From positions 310,001 to 374,000 of the forward strand of contig NZ_FOUE01000003.1 in NCBI RefSeq assembly GCF_900114775.1: 64,000 nucleotides of DNA. The letters are read 5' to 3'. Shown here piece by piece: positions 43,673-53,038 of this stretch (positions within the stretch are counted from its first letter, which is position 1; each line of letters begins with the position of its first letter). This DNA comes from Marinobacter zhejiangensis. GTDB lineage: Bacteria > Pseudomonadota > Gammaproteobacteria > Pseudomonadales > Oleiphilaceae. The notes under the pieces are model-generated. The model had not been told where the DNA came from. It worked only from the letters and a program-made list of their open reading frames with translations, and did no database searches. A program made the position numbers and the translations under genes.

Positions 43673-45064
43673 ATGAACGCCGAACAGATCATTGCCACTT
43701 TGAAGACCCTTGTGGACGATGGCAAAGTCCTGACTGACCCTTCCGATCTCGATACTTACGGAAAAGACTGGACCAAGATCTACCCGCCCAAGCCTCTGGC
43801 CATCGTGTTCCCGAAAACCACGGAGCAGGTCCAGGCCTTGGTGCGGTTCGCCAATGAAAACCAGGTTGCCCTGGTGCCTTCCGGCGGTCGTACCGGGCTC
43901 AGCGCCGGTGCCGTGGCGGCCAATGGTGAAGTGGTTGTGGCGTTCGACTACATGAATCAGGTCGTTGAGTTCAATGCCAGTGATCGCACGGTTCGCTGCC
44001 AGGCGGGGGTGATTACTGAGCAATTGCAGAACTTCGCCGAAGAAAACGGCCTCTATTACCCTGTGGACTTTGCTTCCGCCGGCTCCAGTCAGCTGGGTGG
44101 CAACCTTTCCACCAATGCCGGTGGTATCAAGGTGATCCGGTATGGCATGAGCCGGGACTGGGTGGCAGGCCTTAAGGTTGTCACGGGTAAAGGCGATATC
44201 CTGGACCTCAACAAGGATCTGGAAAAGAACAACACCGGGTACGACCTGCGTCACCTGTTCATTGGCGCTGAAGGCACGCTGGGCTTTATTACTGAAGCGA
44301 CCATGAAACTGTGCCGCAAGCCAGACAATCTGACGGTTCTGGTTCTGGGGCTGAACGATCTCACCAATACCATGGATGTGCTGCAGTCGTTCCAGAAGCA
44401 GATCGATCTGACTGCGTATGAGTTTTTCTCCCACCAGGCAATGCAGCATGTTCTGGCCCACGGCCAGGTGCAGGCACCGTTTGAAACTGAGGCGCCTTAC
44501 TATGCGTTGCTGGAGTTCGAGGCGACCTCCGACCAGGTCATGGACGATGCCATGGCGCTGTTTGAACAGTGTGTAGAGAATGGCTGGGTACTGGATGGCG
44601 TGATCAGCCAGAGCGAGACGCAGGCCCAGAACCTGTGGCAGTTGCGGGAACGGATCTCTGAATCCATTGCACCACGAACTCCCTACAAGAATGACATCTC
44701 CGTGGTGGTGTCCAAGGTCCCCGGGTTCCTGACCGAGATTGATGCGGTAGTGACCGAGCATTACCCGGACTTTGAAATCATCTGGTTCGGCCACATCGGC
44801 GATGGCAACCTGCACCTGAACATTCTCAAGCCAGAAGATATGGCCAATGAGGACTTCTTCGAGAAATGCCAGCAGGTGAACAAGTGGGTCTTCGAGATTG
44901 TCGAGCGCTACGAAGGCAGTGTGTCTGCTGAGCACGGCGTGGGCATGACCAAGAAGCCTTACCTGCAATACACCCGTAGCGAGGCGGAAATGGCCTACCT
45001 GCGTGGTATCAAACAGGTGTTTGACCCCAACGGCATTATGAACCCGGGTAAAATTTTCGACTGA
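43673..45064 (+). CDS. FAD-linked D-2-hydroxyglutarate dehydrogenase
   Basis: 463 residues, FAD-binding PCMH domain (VPSGGRTGLSAGAV; YYPVDFASAGSSQLGGNL; STNAGGIKVIRYG) plus GlcD-like C-terminal domain (WFGHIGDGNLHLNI; SAEHGVGMTKK). Family spans D-lactate, glycolate and D-2-hydroxyglutarate oxidases; the divergent serA partner points to D-2-hydroxyglutarate, as established in Pseudomonas stutzeri. Its stop overlaps the sirtuin start by one base. Confidence 0.88.
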   Translation: MNAEQIIATLKTLVDDGKVLTDPSDLDTYGKDWTKIYPPKPLAIVFPKTTEQVQALVRFANENQVALVPSGGRTGLSAGAVAANGEVVVAFDYMNQVVEFNASDRTVRCQAGVITEQLQNFAEENGLYYPVDFASAGSSQLGGNLSTNAGGIKVIRYGMSRDWVAGLKVVTGKGDILDLNKDLEKNNTGYDLRHLFIGAEGTLGFITEATMKLCRKPDNLTVLVLGLNDLTNTMDVLQSFQKQIDLTAYEFFSHQAMQHVLAHGQVQAPFETEAPYYALLEFEATSDQVMDDAMALFEQCVENGWVLDGVISQSETQAQNLWQLRERISESIAPRTPYKNDISVVVSKVPGFLTEIDAVVTEHYPDFEIIWFGHIGDGNLHLNILKPEDMANEDFFEKCQQVNKWVFEIVERYEGSVSAEHGVGMTKKPYLQYTRSEAEMAYLRGIKQVFDPNGIMNPGKIFD

Positions 45065-45747
45065 TGAAAGATCACATCGTAGTTCTGACTGGCGCGGGTA
45101 TCAGCGCCGAGAGTGGCCTCTCTACGTTCCGCGACAATGGCGGGCTGTGGGAGGAACACAGTGTCTACGATGTGGCGACCCCGGAAGCGTTCGAACGTAA
45201 CCCGGAGCTGGTGCTCCGGTTCTACAACGACCGCCGCCGTCAGCTGGCTGAGGTGGCGCCCAACCGGGCTCACGAGTTGCTGGCGGAACTTGAGAAGACC
45301 TACCGGGTGACAATCATCACCCAGAACGTCGATAACCTGCACGAGCGCGGCGGTTCCAGCCGCGTGATCCACCTCCATGGTGAACTCACCAAAGCCCGCA
45401 GTACCCGCAACCCCGCTACCATCTACGACATTGACTATCGTCCGATCGAGCTGGGTGATACCTGCGAACATGGCAGTCAGCTCCGCCCCCATATTGTCTG
45501 GTTCGGGGAGGATGTGCCGATGATTGAGGTGGCCGCTGAGGTGGCACGCACCGCGGACCACCTGCTGATTGTCGGCACCTCGCTGCAGGTCTACCCCGCT
45601 GCCGGTCTGGTCCATGAGGTGGACTTCGATGTGCCGGTGACGGTGATTGATCCCGGTGAGCCGGCTACGGTTTCCCGGGCCAGGGTGATCCGCAAGGGCG
45701 CCTGCGAAGGTGTTGCCGAGTGGGTCTCTGATTTGGGTAAGTTTTAG
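45064..45747 (+). CDS. cobB: SIR2-family NAD-dependent deacylase (class III)
   Basis: 227 residues. GAGISAESGLSTFRDNGGLWE, ITQNVDNLHERGG and HLHGEL are the sirtuin NAD and catalytic-His motifs. FYNDRRRQL supplies the Tyr-x-x-Arg pair that lets class III enzymes accept malonyl or succinyl lysine. The usual four-cysteine zinc site is missing: only one Cys appears in the small-domain region (DTCEHGSQL). Start overlaps the dehydrogenase stop (TGATGA), so they are coupled. Confidence 0.88.
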   Translation: MKDHIVVLTGAGISAESGLSTFRDNGGLWEEHSVYDVATPEAFERNPELVLRFYNDRRRQLAEVAPNRAHELLAELEKTYRVTIITQNVDNLHERGGSSRVIHLHGELTKARSTRNPATIYDIDYRPIELGDTCEHGSQLRPHIVWFGEDVPMIEVAAEVARTADHLLIVGTSLQVYPAAGLVHEVDFDVPVTVIDPGEPATVSRARVIRKGACEGVAEWVSDLGKF

Positions 45748-45758
45748 ACCGTGGTGAA

Positions 45759-45869
45759 GGTCCTTGAGCGGGGCTGTCATACTCCACCGCATTGAAGGTA
45801 CTTCCTGTACCTGCAATGCTACCGGGACGTCCATGTCCCTGCTCCGTATGACAGCCCCGCCCAAGGACC
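45759..45869 (+). repeat. Structured repeat copy 1 (long stem, two hairpins)
   Basis: Outer stem 24 bp (45759-45782 with 45846-45869, one mismatch) encloses hairpin 1 (GCATTG/CAATGC 45789-45794/45814-45819; GGTAC/GTACC 45797-45801/45807-45811; loop TTCCT) and hairpin 2 (GGGAC/GTCCC 45824-45828/45835-45839; loop GTCCAT). Same design, opposite orientation, as copy 2. Confidence 0.85.
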
Positions 45870-45948
45870 CAGAGTCTGTTCGGGCCTGAATCTCCCCTGT
45901 TTAGACATACAGAGTGTTCGTTTGAAGAGATAGTGCCGATGCTTGTAA

Positions 45949-46053
45949 GTGGTCGGTGGTGGGCCTTCCGTAGCAGCGGCATGGATGCCGCGGTCTCCGA
46001 CAGGTACAGGACGTACCTTAGAGGAGAGCGAAGGAAGGCCTACCACCGGCCAC
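45949..46053 (-). repeat. Structured repeat copy 2 (inverted relative to copy 1)
   Basis: Outer stem 21 bp (45949-45969 with 46033-46053, two G-T wobbles) encloses GCGGC/GCCGC (45976-45980/45987-45991, loop ATGGAT) and AGGTAC/GTACCT (46002-46007/46013-46018, loop AGGAC) extended by TCTCC/GGAGA. Its reverse complement aligns with copy 1: the GGTAC hairpin is nearly identical, and hairpin 2 keeps loop TCCAT while its stem changes on both sides. Confidence 0.85.
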
Positions 46054-46081
46054 CTGCACCCAGTCCTCAGGCCAAGAAGCT

Positions 46082-47392
46082 TTAAGCTGCCTCTTTCAGG
46101 TAACTTTCCAACTCCGCCCGAAACGCCGCCTGCACCCCCAGCCGCTTCAGCATCCAGTAATGTCCTGCAATCATCCGGTCAATAAAGATGCTCTCAACCG
46201 GTGGCTTGAAATAGTCCAGGTACTTGAACACCGTACTGGTTTTTGCGGCGACGGCTTTGTGGATTTCAGACTCGGCAAAATCATAAGGATGCGGGCTGTC
46301 GAAGGGTCGGATCAGGATGTCCCGCCACATGGCGTAATAGGCCTCATCCAGGGCGGGTTTTGACTCCACTCGTGCGCCCAGATCAATCAGGTGCTGGTCG
46401 AGGGCTTCATAGTCCTCGTGCAGGGCTGCAATCAGCGCCTTGCGATAGGCTTCGACAATCTCTGGTTTGAGCTTTTTCACGCAGCCGAAATCGTAAAGCA
46501 CGATCGAACCATCCGGACGGTAGGCGAAGTTCCCGGCATGGGGGTCGCCGTGAATGCACTGAAACCGGAACAGCTGGTCTGCCATGGTGGAAAAGATCCG
46601 GTGACCAATGGTGTTGATGGTCTCCTGGCTGTACCGATCCGGGGTCACTTCACTGACGTGGTCGCCTTCTTCCAGCTCCAGCGTCAGCACCCGCCGTGAG
46701 GAGTGGCTGGGAACGTAATCCGGGATAATGACCCATGGGTCGTTGTGGTGAAATTCCCGGAACTGGCGGATATTGCGGGCCTCGTTCTCATAGTCCAGCT
46801 CTTCCTTGAGGCGTTCGCGGATTTCGCCAAACAGCTGATCCACACTTTCCTTGGGCATCTTGAGTAAGCCGCCCAGTTTAAGGGCCAATCGTAGCTGCTT
46901 CAGGTCGGAGTCGCAGGAGTCGTCCACGCCGGGATACTGCACCTTCACAATCACGTCGCGGCCGTCATGTAATCGGGCGCGGTGGACTTGCCCGATGGAG
47001 GCGGCTGCATATGGTTGTTCCTGCAGGTACTCGAACAATTCACCCACGGGCCTGTCGAGCTCGGACTCGACCTGAGCCAGGATCACCTCAAACGGCATGG
47101 GTGGAGCTTCTTTCTGCAGTTTCTGCAAGGCGTCAGAGAACTCCCTGGGTAGGAAGTCCTGGGTCTGAGAGGCGATCTGGCCGACCTTCATCACCGCGCC
47201 CTTGAGCTCGCCTAGGGTGTCGGTGATCTGCTCCGCCATCCGGCTATAGCCTTCGCTCCGGGTCTGCTCGTCGTCTTTTCCGGTGAGCAGCCGACGGGCC
47301 TTCTGACCAGCGTACTGGCTGGCAACGGTTGCGGTCATTCCCGCCAGTTTGAAAAAGCGGCCACTACGAGAGGTAACGGGTTTTTTCGCCAT
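46082..47392 (-). CDS. ABC1/UbiB-family atypical kinase
   Basis: 436 residues. KVGQIASQTQDFLP is the KxGQ motif, AAASIGQVHRARL the Ala-rich loop, VIVKVQYPGV the lysine strand, and HGDPHAGNFAYRPDGSIVLYDFGCVKKL the catalytic and DFG-like motifs. Members act in ubiquinone biology or lipid homeostasis. It lacks the C-terminal membrane helices of UbiB proper, so it is a paralogue rather than ubiB itself. Confidence 0.88.
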   Translation of the reverse strand: MAKKPVTSRSGRFFKLAGMTATVASQYAGQKARRLLTGKDDEQTRSEGYSRMAEQITDTLGELKGAVMKVGQIASQTQDFLPREFSDALQKLQKEAPPMPFEVILAQVESELDRPVGELFEYLQEQPYAAASIGQVHRARLHDGRDVIVKVQYPGVDDSCDSDLKQLRLALKLGGLLKMPKESVDQLFGEIRERLKEELDYENEARNIRQFREFHHNDPWVIIPDYVPSHSSRRVLTLELEEGDHVSEVTPDRYSQETINTIGHRIFSTMADQLFRFQCIHGDPHAGNFAYRPDGSIVLYDFGCVKKLKPEIVEAYRKALIAALHEDYEALDQHLIDLGARVESKPALDEAYYAMWRDILIRPFDSPHPYDFAESEIHKAVAAKTSTVFKYLDYFKPPVESIFIDRMIAGHYWMLKRLGVQAAFRAELESYLKEAA

Positions 47393-47451
47393 AATGAGTG
47401 TGTCTTAGGGCTCGTTAGAACCGGTAAGCCGGTCGGTTAAGGGCGCGCGGA

Positions 47452-48114
47452 TCAGGCAACCGTGGTTTCGACAAACAGGGCGTTTTCCAGTTCCAGCGAA
47501 AGTCTTTGGCCGGAGGTCAGCGGGCCGACCCCAGCGGGCGTTCCGGTCAGAACGACATCCCCCGGAAGCAGGGTAAAGTGGTGGCTGATGTGCGTGATCA
47601 GCGGCAGGATTGGCACCAGCATATCGCGGGTATCTCCGGTTTGCTGGCGTTCGCCGTTGATATCGAGGGAAAAGGTCAGGTGGCCCTGAGGGAGGTCATT
47701 GGCATCGACAAAGGGCGACAGAGGGCAGGCGCCATCAAAGGCCTTGGCACGCTCCCAGGGGTGGCCCTTGTCCTTGAGCTTGCTTTGTACGTCTCTCAGG
47801 GTCAGGTCCAGCGCCAGCCCGTACCCGAGGATTGCACCTGCGGCCTCGGTCTCACTGGCGTGGCTCAGGGGTTGGCCGATCAGTACCGCCAGTTCGGTCT
47901 CAAAGTGCACCGCCCCGAAGCCCTGGGGTGGGGTAATGGGGCGGGTGATATGTACCGCGGACGTAGCTGGCTTGATGAACAGAAGCGGCTCGTCCGGAAT
48001 GGGGTTGTTCAGCTCCCGGGCGTGTTCGGCGTAGTTGCGGCCAATGCAGACGATTTTCCCCAACGGCAGATGAATTGGGTTCCCATCCTTCCAGTGGTGC
48101 TGGTAATCAGCCAT
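47452..48114 (-). CDS. Fumarylacetoacetate hydrolase family protein
   Basis: 220 residues with KIVCIGRNYAEHARELNN, FETELAVLIGQPL, and GDVVLTGTPAGVGPL as in YcgM/FAHD1-type proteins (acylpyruvase or oxaloacetate decarboxylase activities known). Metal ligands are the Glu-x-Glu pair and an Asp. ATG 48114 has a strong AAGGAGG; the frame open to 48153 is not needed. Confidence 0.88.
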   Translation of the reverse strand: MADYQHHWKDGNPIHLPLGKIVCIGRNYAEHARELNNPIPDEPLLFIKPATSAVHITRPITPPQGFGAVHFETELAVLIGQPLSHASETEAAGAILGYGLALDLTLRDVQSKLKDKGHPWERAKAFDGACPLSPFVDANDLPQGHLTFSLDINGERQQTGDTRDMLVPILPLITHISHHFTLLPGDVVLTGTPAGVGPLTSGQRLSLELENALFVETTVA

Positions 48115-48131
48115 GGCCGCGCCTCCTTGGT

Positions 48132-48674
48132 TTACTCGCCCTCGAATGAGCAAACAGTATAAACCGCCAGGCCTTCGTCGCGCAGCTTTTGCGATCCGCC
48201 CAGGTCGGGCAGGTCAATCATTGCTGCAACTTCGACAATCTCCGCCCGGATGCGGCGAATCAGCCGGCTGGCGGCCATCATGGTGCCACCGGTGGCGATC
48301 AGGTCATCCACCAGGATTACCCGATCCCCCTGACGGAAGGCGTCTTTGTGCAGCTCAACGGACGCGGTGCCGTATTCCAGTTGGTAGTCTTCCACCAGTG
48401 TGTCGAACGGCAGTTTGCCTTTCTTGCGCACCAGTACCAGCCCAGCGTTCAGTTCGTACGCCAGCGCGGAGCCAATGATGAATCCGCGGGCATCGACTGC
48501 AGCTACGGCATCGATTTGCTGGCCGTGATAGCGGTGGACAAATGCGTCAATCAGTTTCCGGAACGCCGTGCGGTCCTGCAGTACGGTGGTGATGTCACGG
48601 AACTGAACGCCGGGATTTGGCCAGTCAGGCACAGTACGAATGGCCTGTTTGATGCTCTCTGAGAAGTAGTCCAT
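48132..48674 (-). CDS. apt: Adenine phosphoribosyltransferase
   Basis: 180 residues: [21 protein letters not shown] at the N-terminus, [29 protein letters not shown], and the PRPP motif [13 protein letters not shown]. Converts adenine plus PRPP to AMP. Start at 48674 gives the standard length. Directly downstream of an adenine permease gene, forming an uptake-and-salvage pair. Confidence 0.94.
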   Translation of the reverse strand: MDYFSESIKQAIRTVPDWPNPGVQFRDITTVLQDRTAFRKLIDAFVHRYHGQQIDAVAAVDARGFIIGSALAYELNAGLVLVRKKGKLPFDTLVEDYQLEYGTASVELHKDAFRQGDRVILVDDLIATGGTMMAASRLIRRIRAEIVEVAAMIDLPDLGGSQKLRDEGLAVYTVCSFEGE

Positions 48675-48696
48675 AGCAGGTATCCGGGGGCCGGAA

Positions 48697-49995
48697 TCAG
48701 GCCCCATCGAGGAAAATGAATTTCAGTACAAAGACCACGGCGATCACGGCAACGCTGGCGCTGAGCTGAGACCAGCGTCCGCTGAGGGCTTTGAGGGCTG
48801 CGTAGGTGATAAAACCCAGGGCAATGCCGTTGGCAATGGAGAAAGTCAGCGGCATCATCAGGGCGGTAACCACGGCCGGGGCGGCTTCAGTGACGTCTTC
48901 CCAGTCGATGAGCTTCAGGCCGGACGTCATCAGGACGGCCACGTAGAGCAGGGCTGGTGCAGTGGCGTAAGCCGGAATAATGCTGGCAATAGGCGACAGC
49001 AGCAGACACGCCAGGAAAAGCATGGCAACGACAACCGCCGTCAAACCTGTGCGGCCACCGGCAGCAATACCGGCAGTAGACTCGATGTAACTGGTGGTGG
49101 TCGAGGTGCCCATAGCTGCGCCGGACATGGTGGCCACGGAATCGCTCATCAGTGCGCGTCCCAGGCGCGGCAGCTTGCCGTCTTCATCCAGCAGGTTACC
49201 GCGTTGGGCCGCACCGATCAGGGTACCCGAGGTGTCAAACAGGTCTACGAACAGGAATGCAAAGATAACACTGATCATCGCGACGTCGAGGGCGCCAGCG
49301 ATATCAAGTTGCATGAAGGTCGGGGCAAGGCTTGGCGGGGCGGATGCAAAGCCCTTGTACTCGACCATGCCCAACAGCATACCAACGACGGTAATCGCGA
49401 TGATGCCGATCATCACCGAACCGGTGACATTGCGGAACGACAGCGCGCAGATCAGCAGGAAACCACCAAAGAACAGCAGTACCTCAGGGGCGTGAATGTT
49501 GCCGATTCCGACCAGCGTGGCCGGGTGGTCCACCACCACGCCGGCATTTTTCAGGGCGATCAGTGCGAGGAAGAAACCAATCCCGGCGGAGATGCCAAAG
49601 CGCAGGGACATGGGGATCGAGTTAATGATCCATTCCCGAACCCGGAAGATACTCAGCAGGAAAAAGATAAGCCCGGACATAAACACCGCGCCCAGGGCAA
49701 CCTGCCAGCTGTAGCCCATGCTGCCGACGACAGTAAACGCGAAAAAGGCGTTCAGGCCCATACCGGGTGCCAGGGCAATAGGATAGTTGGCCCACAGGCC
49801 CATGATTAGCGTGCCAATGGCAGCGGCGAGGCAGGTGGCGACGAACACGGCGCCGAAATCCATACCGGCACCTTCGAGGATGCTGGGGTTGACGACGATG
49901 ATGTAGGCCATGGTCAGGAAGGTAGTGATACCGGCGATCACTTCCTTGCGGACGTCCGTGCCGTGAGCCTTGAGTTGGAACAGTCTTTCAAGCAT
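48697..49995 (-). CDS. NCS2-family adenine/purine permease
   Basis: 432 residues, about twelve helices, of the AzgA/AdeP branch of NCS2: [30 protein letters not shown] at the start, [13 protein letters not shown] and [23 protein letters not shown] as transport motifs. Imports adenine (family also covers hypoxanthine/guanine). Start set at ATG 49995, where the family begins; the frame is open to 50118. Confidence 0.9.
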   Translation of the reverse strand: MLERLFQLKAHGTDVRKEVIAGITTFLTMAYIIVVNPSILEGAGMDFGAVFVATCLAAAIGTLIMGLWANYPIALAPGMGLNAFFAFTVVGSMGYSWQVALGAVFMSGLIFFLLSIFRVREWIINSIPMSLRFGISAGIGFFLALIALKNAGVVVDHPATLVGIGNIHAPEVLLFFGGFLLICALSFRNVTGSVMIGIIAITVVGMLLGMVEYKGFASAPPSLAPTFMQLDIAGALDVAMISVIFAFLFVDLFDTSGTLIGAAQRGNLLDEDGKLPRLGRALMSDSVATMSGAAMGTSTTTSYIESTAGIAAGGRTGLTAVVVAMLFLACLLLSPIASIIPAYATAPALLYVAVLMTSGLKLIDWEDVTEAAPAVVTALMMPLTFSIANGIALGFITYAALKALSGRWSQLSASVAVIAVVFVLKFIFLDGA

Positions 49996-50162
49996 TGGGT
50001 ATATCTGCCTTACATGGGCTGTTGATTTGAATGAACTGGAACGAAAGTGGTGAATATAGCTCACATCGTCGGGGATCCTGTTGAGGTCCGCTCTGTGGGC
50101 TGTATGAAAAAAAAGCAATGTTACCGGTTGGCGAAGGCCAGGCCAAGTAAGGGGAGTTACCT

Positions 50163-50777
50163 CTAGTAGGTTTTGTCCCGTTGCAAGCGAATGTCATAGC
50201 GGACGGCCAATAGCCGTGCGATAACGATGAACAGCAGTCCGATGGTCAGGGAAACGGTCTCGCTGGCCAGTTGCCACTGGCACAGGAAATAGATCCAGCA
50301 GCCTGCGAAGGAGATGGATGCGTAGATCTGGTCTTTGCGGAAAATGAATGGCACCTCATTGCAGAGGGTGTCGCGCAGGGCGCCGCCGAAGGTGCCCGTC
50401 ATCACTCCAAGCAGTGAGGCAATGAACCAGGAGTGGCCCAGATCCAGCGCCAACTGGGCACCGAGAATCGAAAATATACCCAGGCCGATTGCATCGGGTA
50501 CGACGATCCGGGACTCACGGATACGACCCAGCCGGTTCCAGTAACTGAAGATAATGGCCAGGCACAGAATGAAAATGGGCTGTTCCTGGTGCTTGATCCA
50601 GTACAGCGGGTGATTGTCCATAATCAGGTCACGGAGCGTGCCACCACCAAGAGCGGTGATAAAACCAATGGTGAATACCCCGACTGGATCCATGTTTTTC
50701 GAACGAGCCGCAATCATGCCGGAAATGGCGAAGGCAACAATGCCAATCATTTCAAGGCCATAAACGATGTCAAACAT
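50163..50777 (-). CDS. UPF0126/TRIC-like membrane protein
   Basis: 204 residues, seven hydrophobic helices in two repeats (AISGMIAARSKNMDPVGVFTIGFITALGGGTLRD; SLLGVMTGTFGGALRDTLCNEVPFIF), each with the G-G-G/LRD motif of YicG-type proteins, which are related to TRIC potassium channels. Physiological substrate uncertain. Confidence 0.9.
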   Translation of the reverse strand: MFDIVYGLEMIGIVAFAISGMIAARSKNMDPVGVFTIGFITALGGGTLRDLIMDNHPLYWIKHQEQPIFILCLAIIFSYWNRLGRIRESRIVVPDAIGLGIFSILGAQLALDLGHSWFIASLLGVMTGTFGGALRDTLCNEVPFIFRKDQIYASISFAGCWIYFLCQWQLASETVSLTIGLLFIVIARLLAVRYDIRLQRDKTY

Positions 50778-50864
50778 GGCGGGACAATCCTGGGGTTTAC
50801 GCGGACAAACGGCTGTTCCTTCTGGGAGCGCGAAGGATAGCGGAAAACACCTATTACTTCACTA

Positions 50865-50893
50865 TTGACTGCGTAAACGACGGTTTCTGTATT
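50865..50893 (+). promoter_or_regulatory. Sigma-70-type promoter candidate
   Basis: TTGACT (50865-50870), 17-bp spacer, TGTATT (50888-50893). Points at the quinone oxidoreductase gene about 160 bp downstream. Confidence 0.45.
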
Positions 50894-51054
50894 AGTGTTC
50901 TTTATGGCTGTGGATCAGTTTTGTTTATTTGATTCATGACTGGTGGGGCGATAGCGTGTCCAACGTCCAAAATAATCAATATAACGATGATAAATGGCCG
51001 GATGGCGTCCGGATCGGAGGCCATTCGGCACCTACCACAGCGGGGAACCCAAGA

Positions 51055-52035
51055 ATGCGAGCAATTCTGTGTAAGGAATATGGTCCGGCGGAGAGCCTGG
51101 TTATTGAGGAGATCGATAGCCCGGTTGTTGGGGGCCGAGGGGTAAAGGTGAAGGTAAACGTTGCGGCGCTTAACTTTCCCGACACCCTGATTATTCAGGG
51201 GAAATACCAGCTAAAGCCCACCATGCCTTTTGCTCCCGGCGGCGAAATGTCCGGCGAGGTTATTGATATCGGTGACAAGGTGACCCGTTTCAAGGTCGGC
51301 GACAGGGTTGCCGGGCTCACCGGGTTTGGGGCATTTGCCGAAGAACTTGTGGTGCCAGAGCAGAATTTGCTGCCAGTGCCCGAGTCCATGAGCGATGAAA
51401 AAGCGGCGGCATTTAGCATGGTCTATGGCACGTCCTACTATGCCCTTAAACAGCGAGCCAACCTGCAGGCCGGGGAAACTCTTCTGGTTCTTGGGGCCAG
51501 CGGTGGTGTAGGTCTGGCTGCCGTGGAGCTGGGGAAGGCCATGGGCGCGAAGGTTATTGCAGCAGCAAGCACGGCAGACAAACTGGAAGTGGCCAGGCTG
51601 GCAGGCGCTGATGAGCTGATTAACTACACTGAAGAACCCCTCAAAGACGCCGTTAAGAAGCTAACCAAGGGCAAAGGCGTCGATGTGATCTACGACCCTG
51701 TAGGGGGCGACTTTACCGAACAGGCCCTGCGTGCCATGGCCTGGAATGGTCGTCATCTGATCATTGGATTTGCTGCTGGTGATATCCCGAAGATCCCCGC
51801 TAACCTGACCCTTCTGAAGGGCTGTTCGGTGGTCGGTGTATTCTGGGGCGCATTCACCCAGCAAGAGCCTCAGGAAAGTGCCCGAAACATGATGGAACTG
51901 ATGGGGCTTTTCGAACAGGGCAAGATCGACCCAAAAATCAGCGAAAGCTACGAGTTCGGGGACTATGCCAAGGCACTCAACGCTCTGAGCGAACGTCGGG
52001 CGAAAGGGAAAATTGTCCTGAAGGTCTCCGCATAG
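51055..52035 (+). CDS. Zinc-free MDR NADPH:quinone oxidoreductase-like protein
   Basis: 326 residues. MRAILCKEYGPAESLVIEEI start, GroES-like N-terminal domain lacking the catalytic zinc cysteine (VAALNFPDTLII), and Rossmann motif LVLGASGGVGLAAVELGKAMG. Reduces quinones or enoyl compounds with NADPH. ATG 51055 has GGGGA nine bases upstream; the frame is open to 50929 but without RBS. Confidence 0.88.
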   Translation: MRAILCKEYGPAESLVIEEIDSPVVGGRGVKVKVNVAALNFPDTLIIQGKYQLKPTMPFAPGGEMSGEVIDIGDKVTRFKVGDRVAGLTGFGAFAEELVVPEQNLLPVPESMSDEKAAAFSMVYGTSYYALKQRANLQAGETLLVLGASGGVGLAAVELGKAMGAKVIAAASTADKLEVARLAGADELINYTEEPLKDAVKKLTKGKGVDVIYDPVGGDFTEQALRAMAWNGRHLIIGFAAGDIPKIPANLTLLKGCSVVGVFWGAFTQQEPQESARNMMELMGLFEQGKIDPKISESYEFGDYAKALNALSERRAKGKIVLKVSA

Positions 52036-52053
52036 CGCGTGTTGAACGCACGG

Positions 52054-52078
52054 GACCCCGAGAATTTGTTCCGGGGTC
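52054..52078 (+). terminator. Hairpin after quinone oxidoreductase gene
   Basis: GACCCCG/CGGGGTC stem (52054-52060, 52072-52078) with an 11-nt loop; no T tract, so weak. Confidence 0.35.
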
Positions 52079-52182
52079 ACGTTCCTGGCATTTTTGCGTG
52101 CAGCGATGTTCCGCCAGAGGTGGTAATGGTGTAGAACTTTAAATCCAAGGATCTTCGCGCGACGCCAGCAAAGGAACTGCTT

Positions 52183-52980
52183 ATGCCAATACTGAACCTT
52201 TCTACAGGCCCGGTTCATTACACTGAGCATGGGCATGGGGTTCCGGTGGTTTTGCTGCATGCAAACCCAGGAGATAGCCTCGACTTTGAGGCCATTATTC
52301 CCGCCTTGTCCCAGAACTATCGGGTATTGGCAATCGACTGGCCTGGTTATGGACAGTCCGCCATCCCACCGTCTCCCGACTCCGCCACGGTTTTTCTTCT
52401 CTACAACATACTGAACGAATTCCTCGATGCGCTGAAACTGCCGCCGGCAATCTTTGTTGGCAACTCGGTTGGAGGGAATGTCGCAGCCCGCCTGGCCAGT
52501 GAACAGCCGGATAGGGTGAGGGGGCTGGTACTGGTCGCGCCTGGGGGATTTACGCCCCATAACTGGATCACGCGCAGTTTCTGCCGCTTGCAGGGTAGCC
52601 GTTTTTCTCTGTCTCCGCAGCGTTTCGCCCGTTGGTACCTTAAGCGCCGCAACGCTACGACGGAGGCGATGCTGGAGAGGGCTTCAGGCCTCCAGTCGGG
52701 CACGGATGCAGTCACGCTCAACCGGGCGCTCTGGCGGAGCTTTGGCAGGCCGGAAAATGATCTCCGGCAGTCCGCTCGAAGCATCAACTCGCCTACGTTG
52801 CTGATGTTTGGCAAATACGATCCTGCGATTGCGGCTGGGAAAGACGGAAAAGCCGCCGCTCAATCGGTTCCTTCGGCGAAGCTTGTCGTTCTGCCTTGTG
52901 GCCATGCCTCGTTTGCAGAAGTGCCCGAATTATTTCTGGCGGAGGCACTGCCGTTTTTGGAAAGAACGCTGCAGTCGTAG
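52183..52980 (+). CDS. Alpha/beta hydrolase
   Basis: 265 residues: VVLLHANPGDSLDF oxyanion segment, nucleophile GNSVGGNVAA, acid in LLMFGKYDPAIAAG and His in LPCGHASFAEVPE. Substrate unknown. Its product begins MPILNLSTGPVHYTEHG, typical of the epoxide-hydrolase/haloperoxidase-like group. Confidence 0.88.
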   Translation: MPILNLSTGPVHYTEHGHGVPVVLLHANPGDSLDFEAIIPALSQNYRVLAIDWPGYGQSAIPPSPDSATVFLLYNILNEFLDALKLPPAIFVGNSVGGNVAARLASEQPDRVRGLVLVAPGGFTPHNWITRSFCRLQGSRFSLSPQRFARWYLKRRNATTEAMLERASGLQSGTDAVTLNRALWRSFGRPENDLRQSARSINSPTLLMFGKYDPAIAAGKDGKAAAQSVPSAKLVVLPCGHASFAEVPELFLAEALPFLERTLQS

Positions 52981-53038
52981 CGGCTCGGGTGTTGGGGTTG
53001 GTGTATTGGGGAAGATAATCAGGGATGGTGGATAAACG

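Larger units (their letters stand above)
45748..46081. other. Convergent gap filled by two structured repeats
   Basis: 334 bp between cobB (+) and the ABC1 kinase gene (-), with no coding potential. Almost all of it is taken by two related inverted-repeat structures, entered separately. Confidence 0.8.

Noticed and set aside
43625..45864. Two long minus-strand frames opposite the FAD dehydrogenase and sirtuin genes
   Set aside because: The plus-strand genes have complete, conserved motifs; the opposite frames have none.
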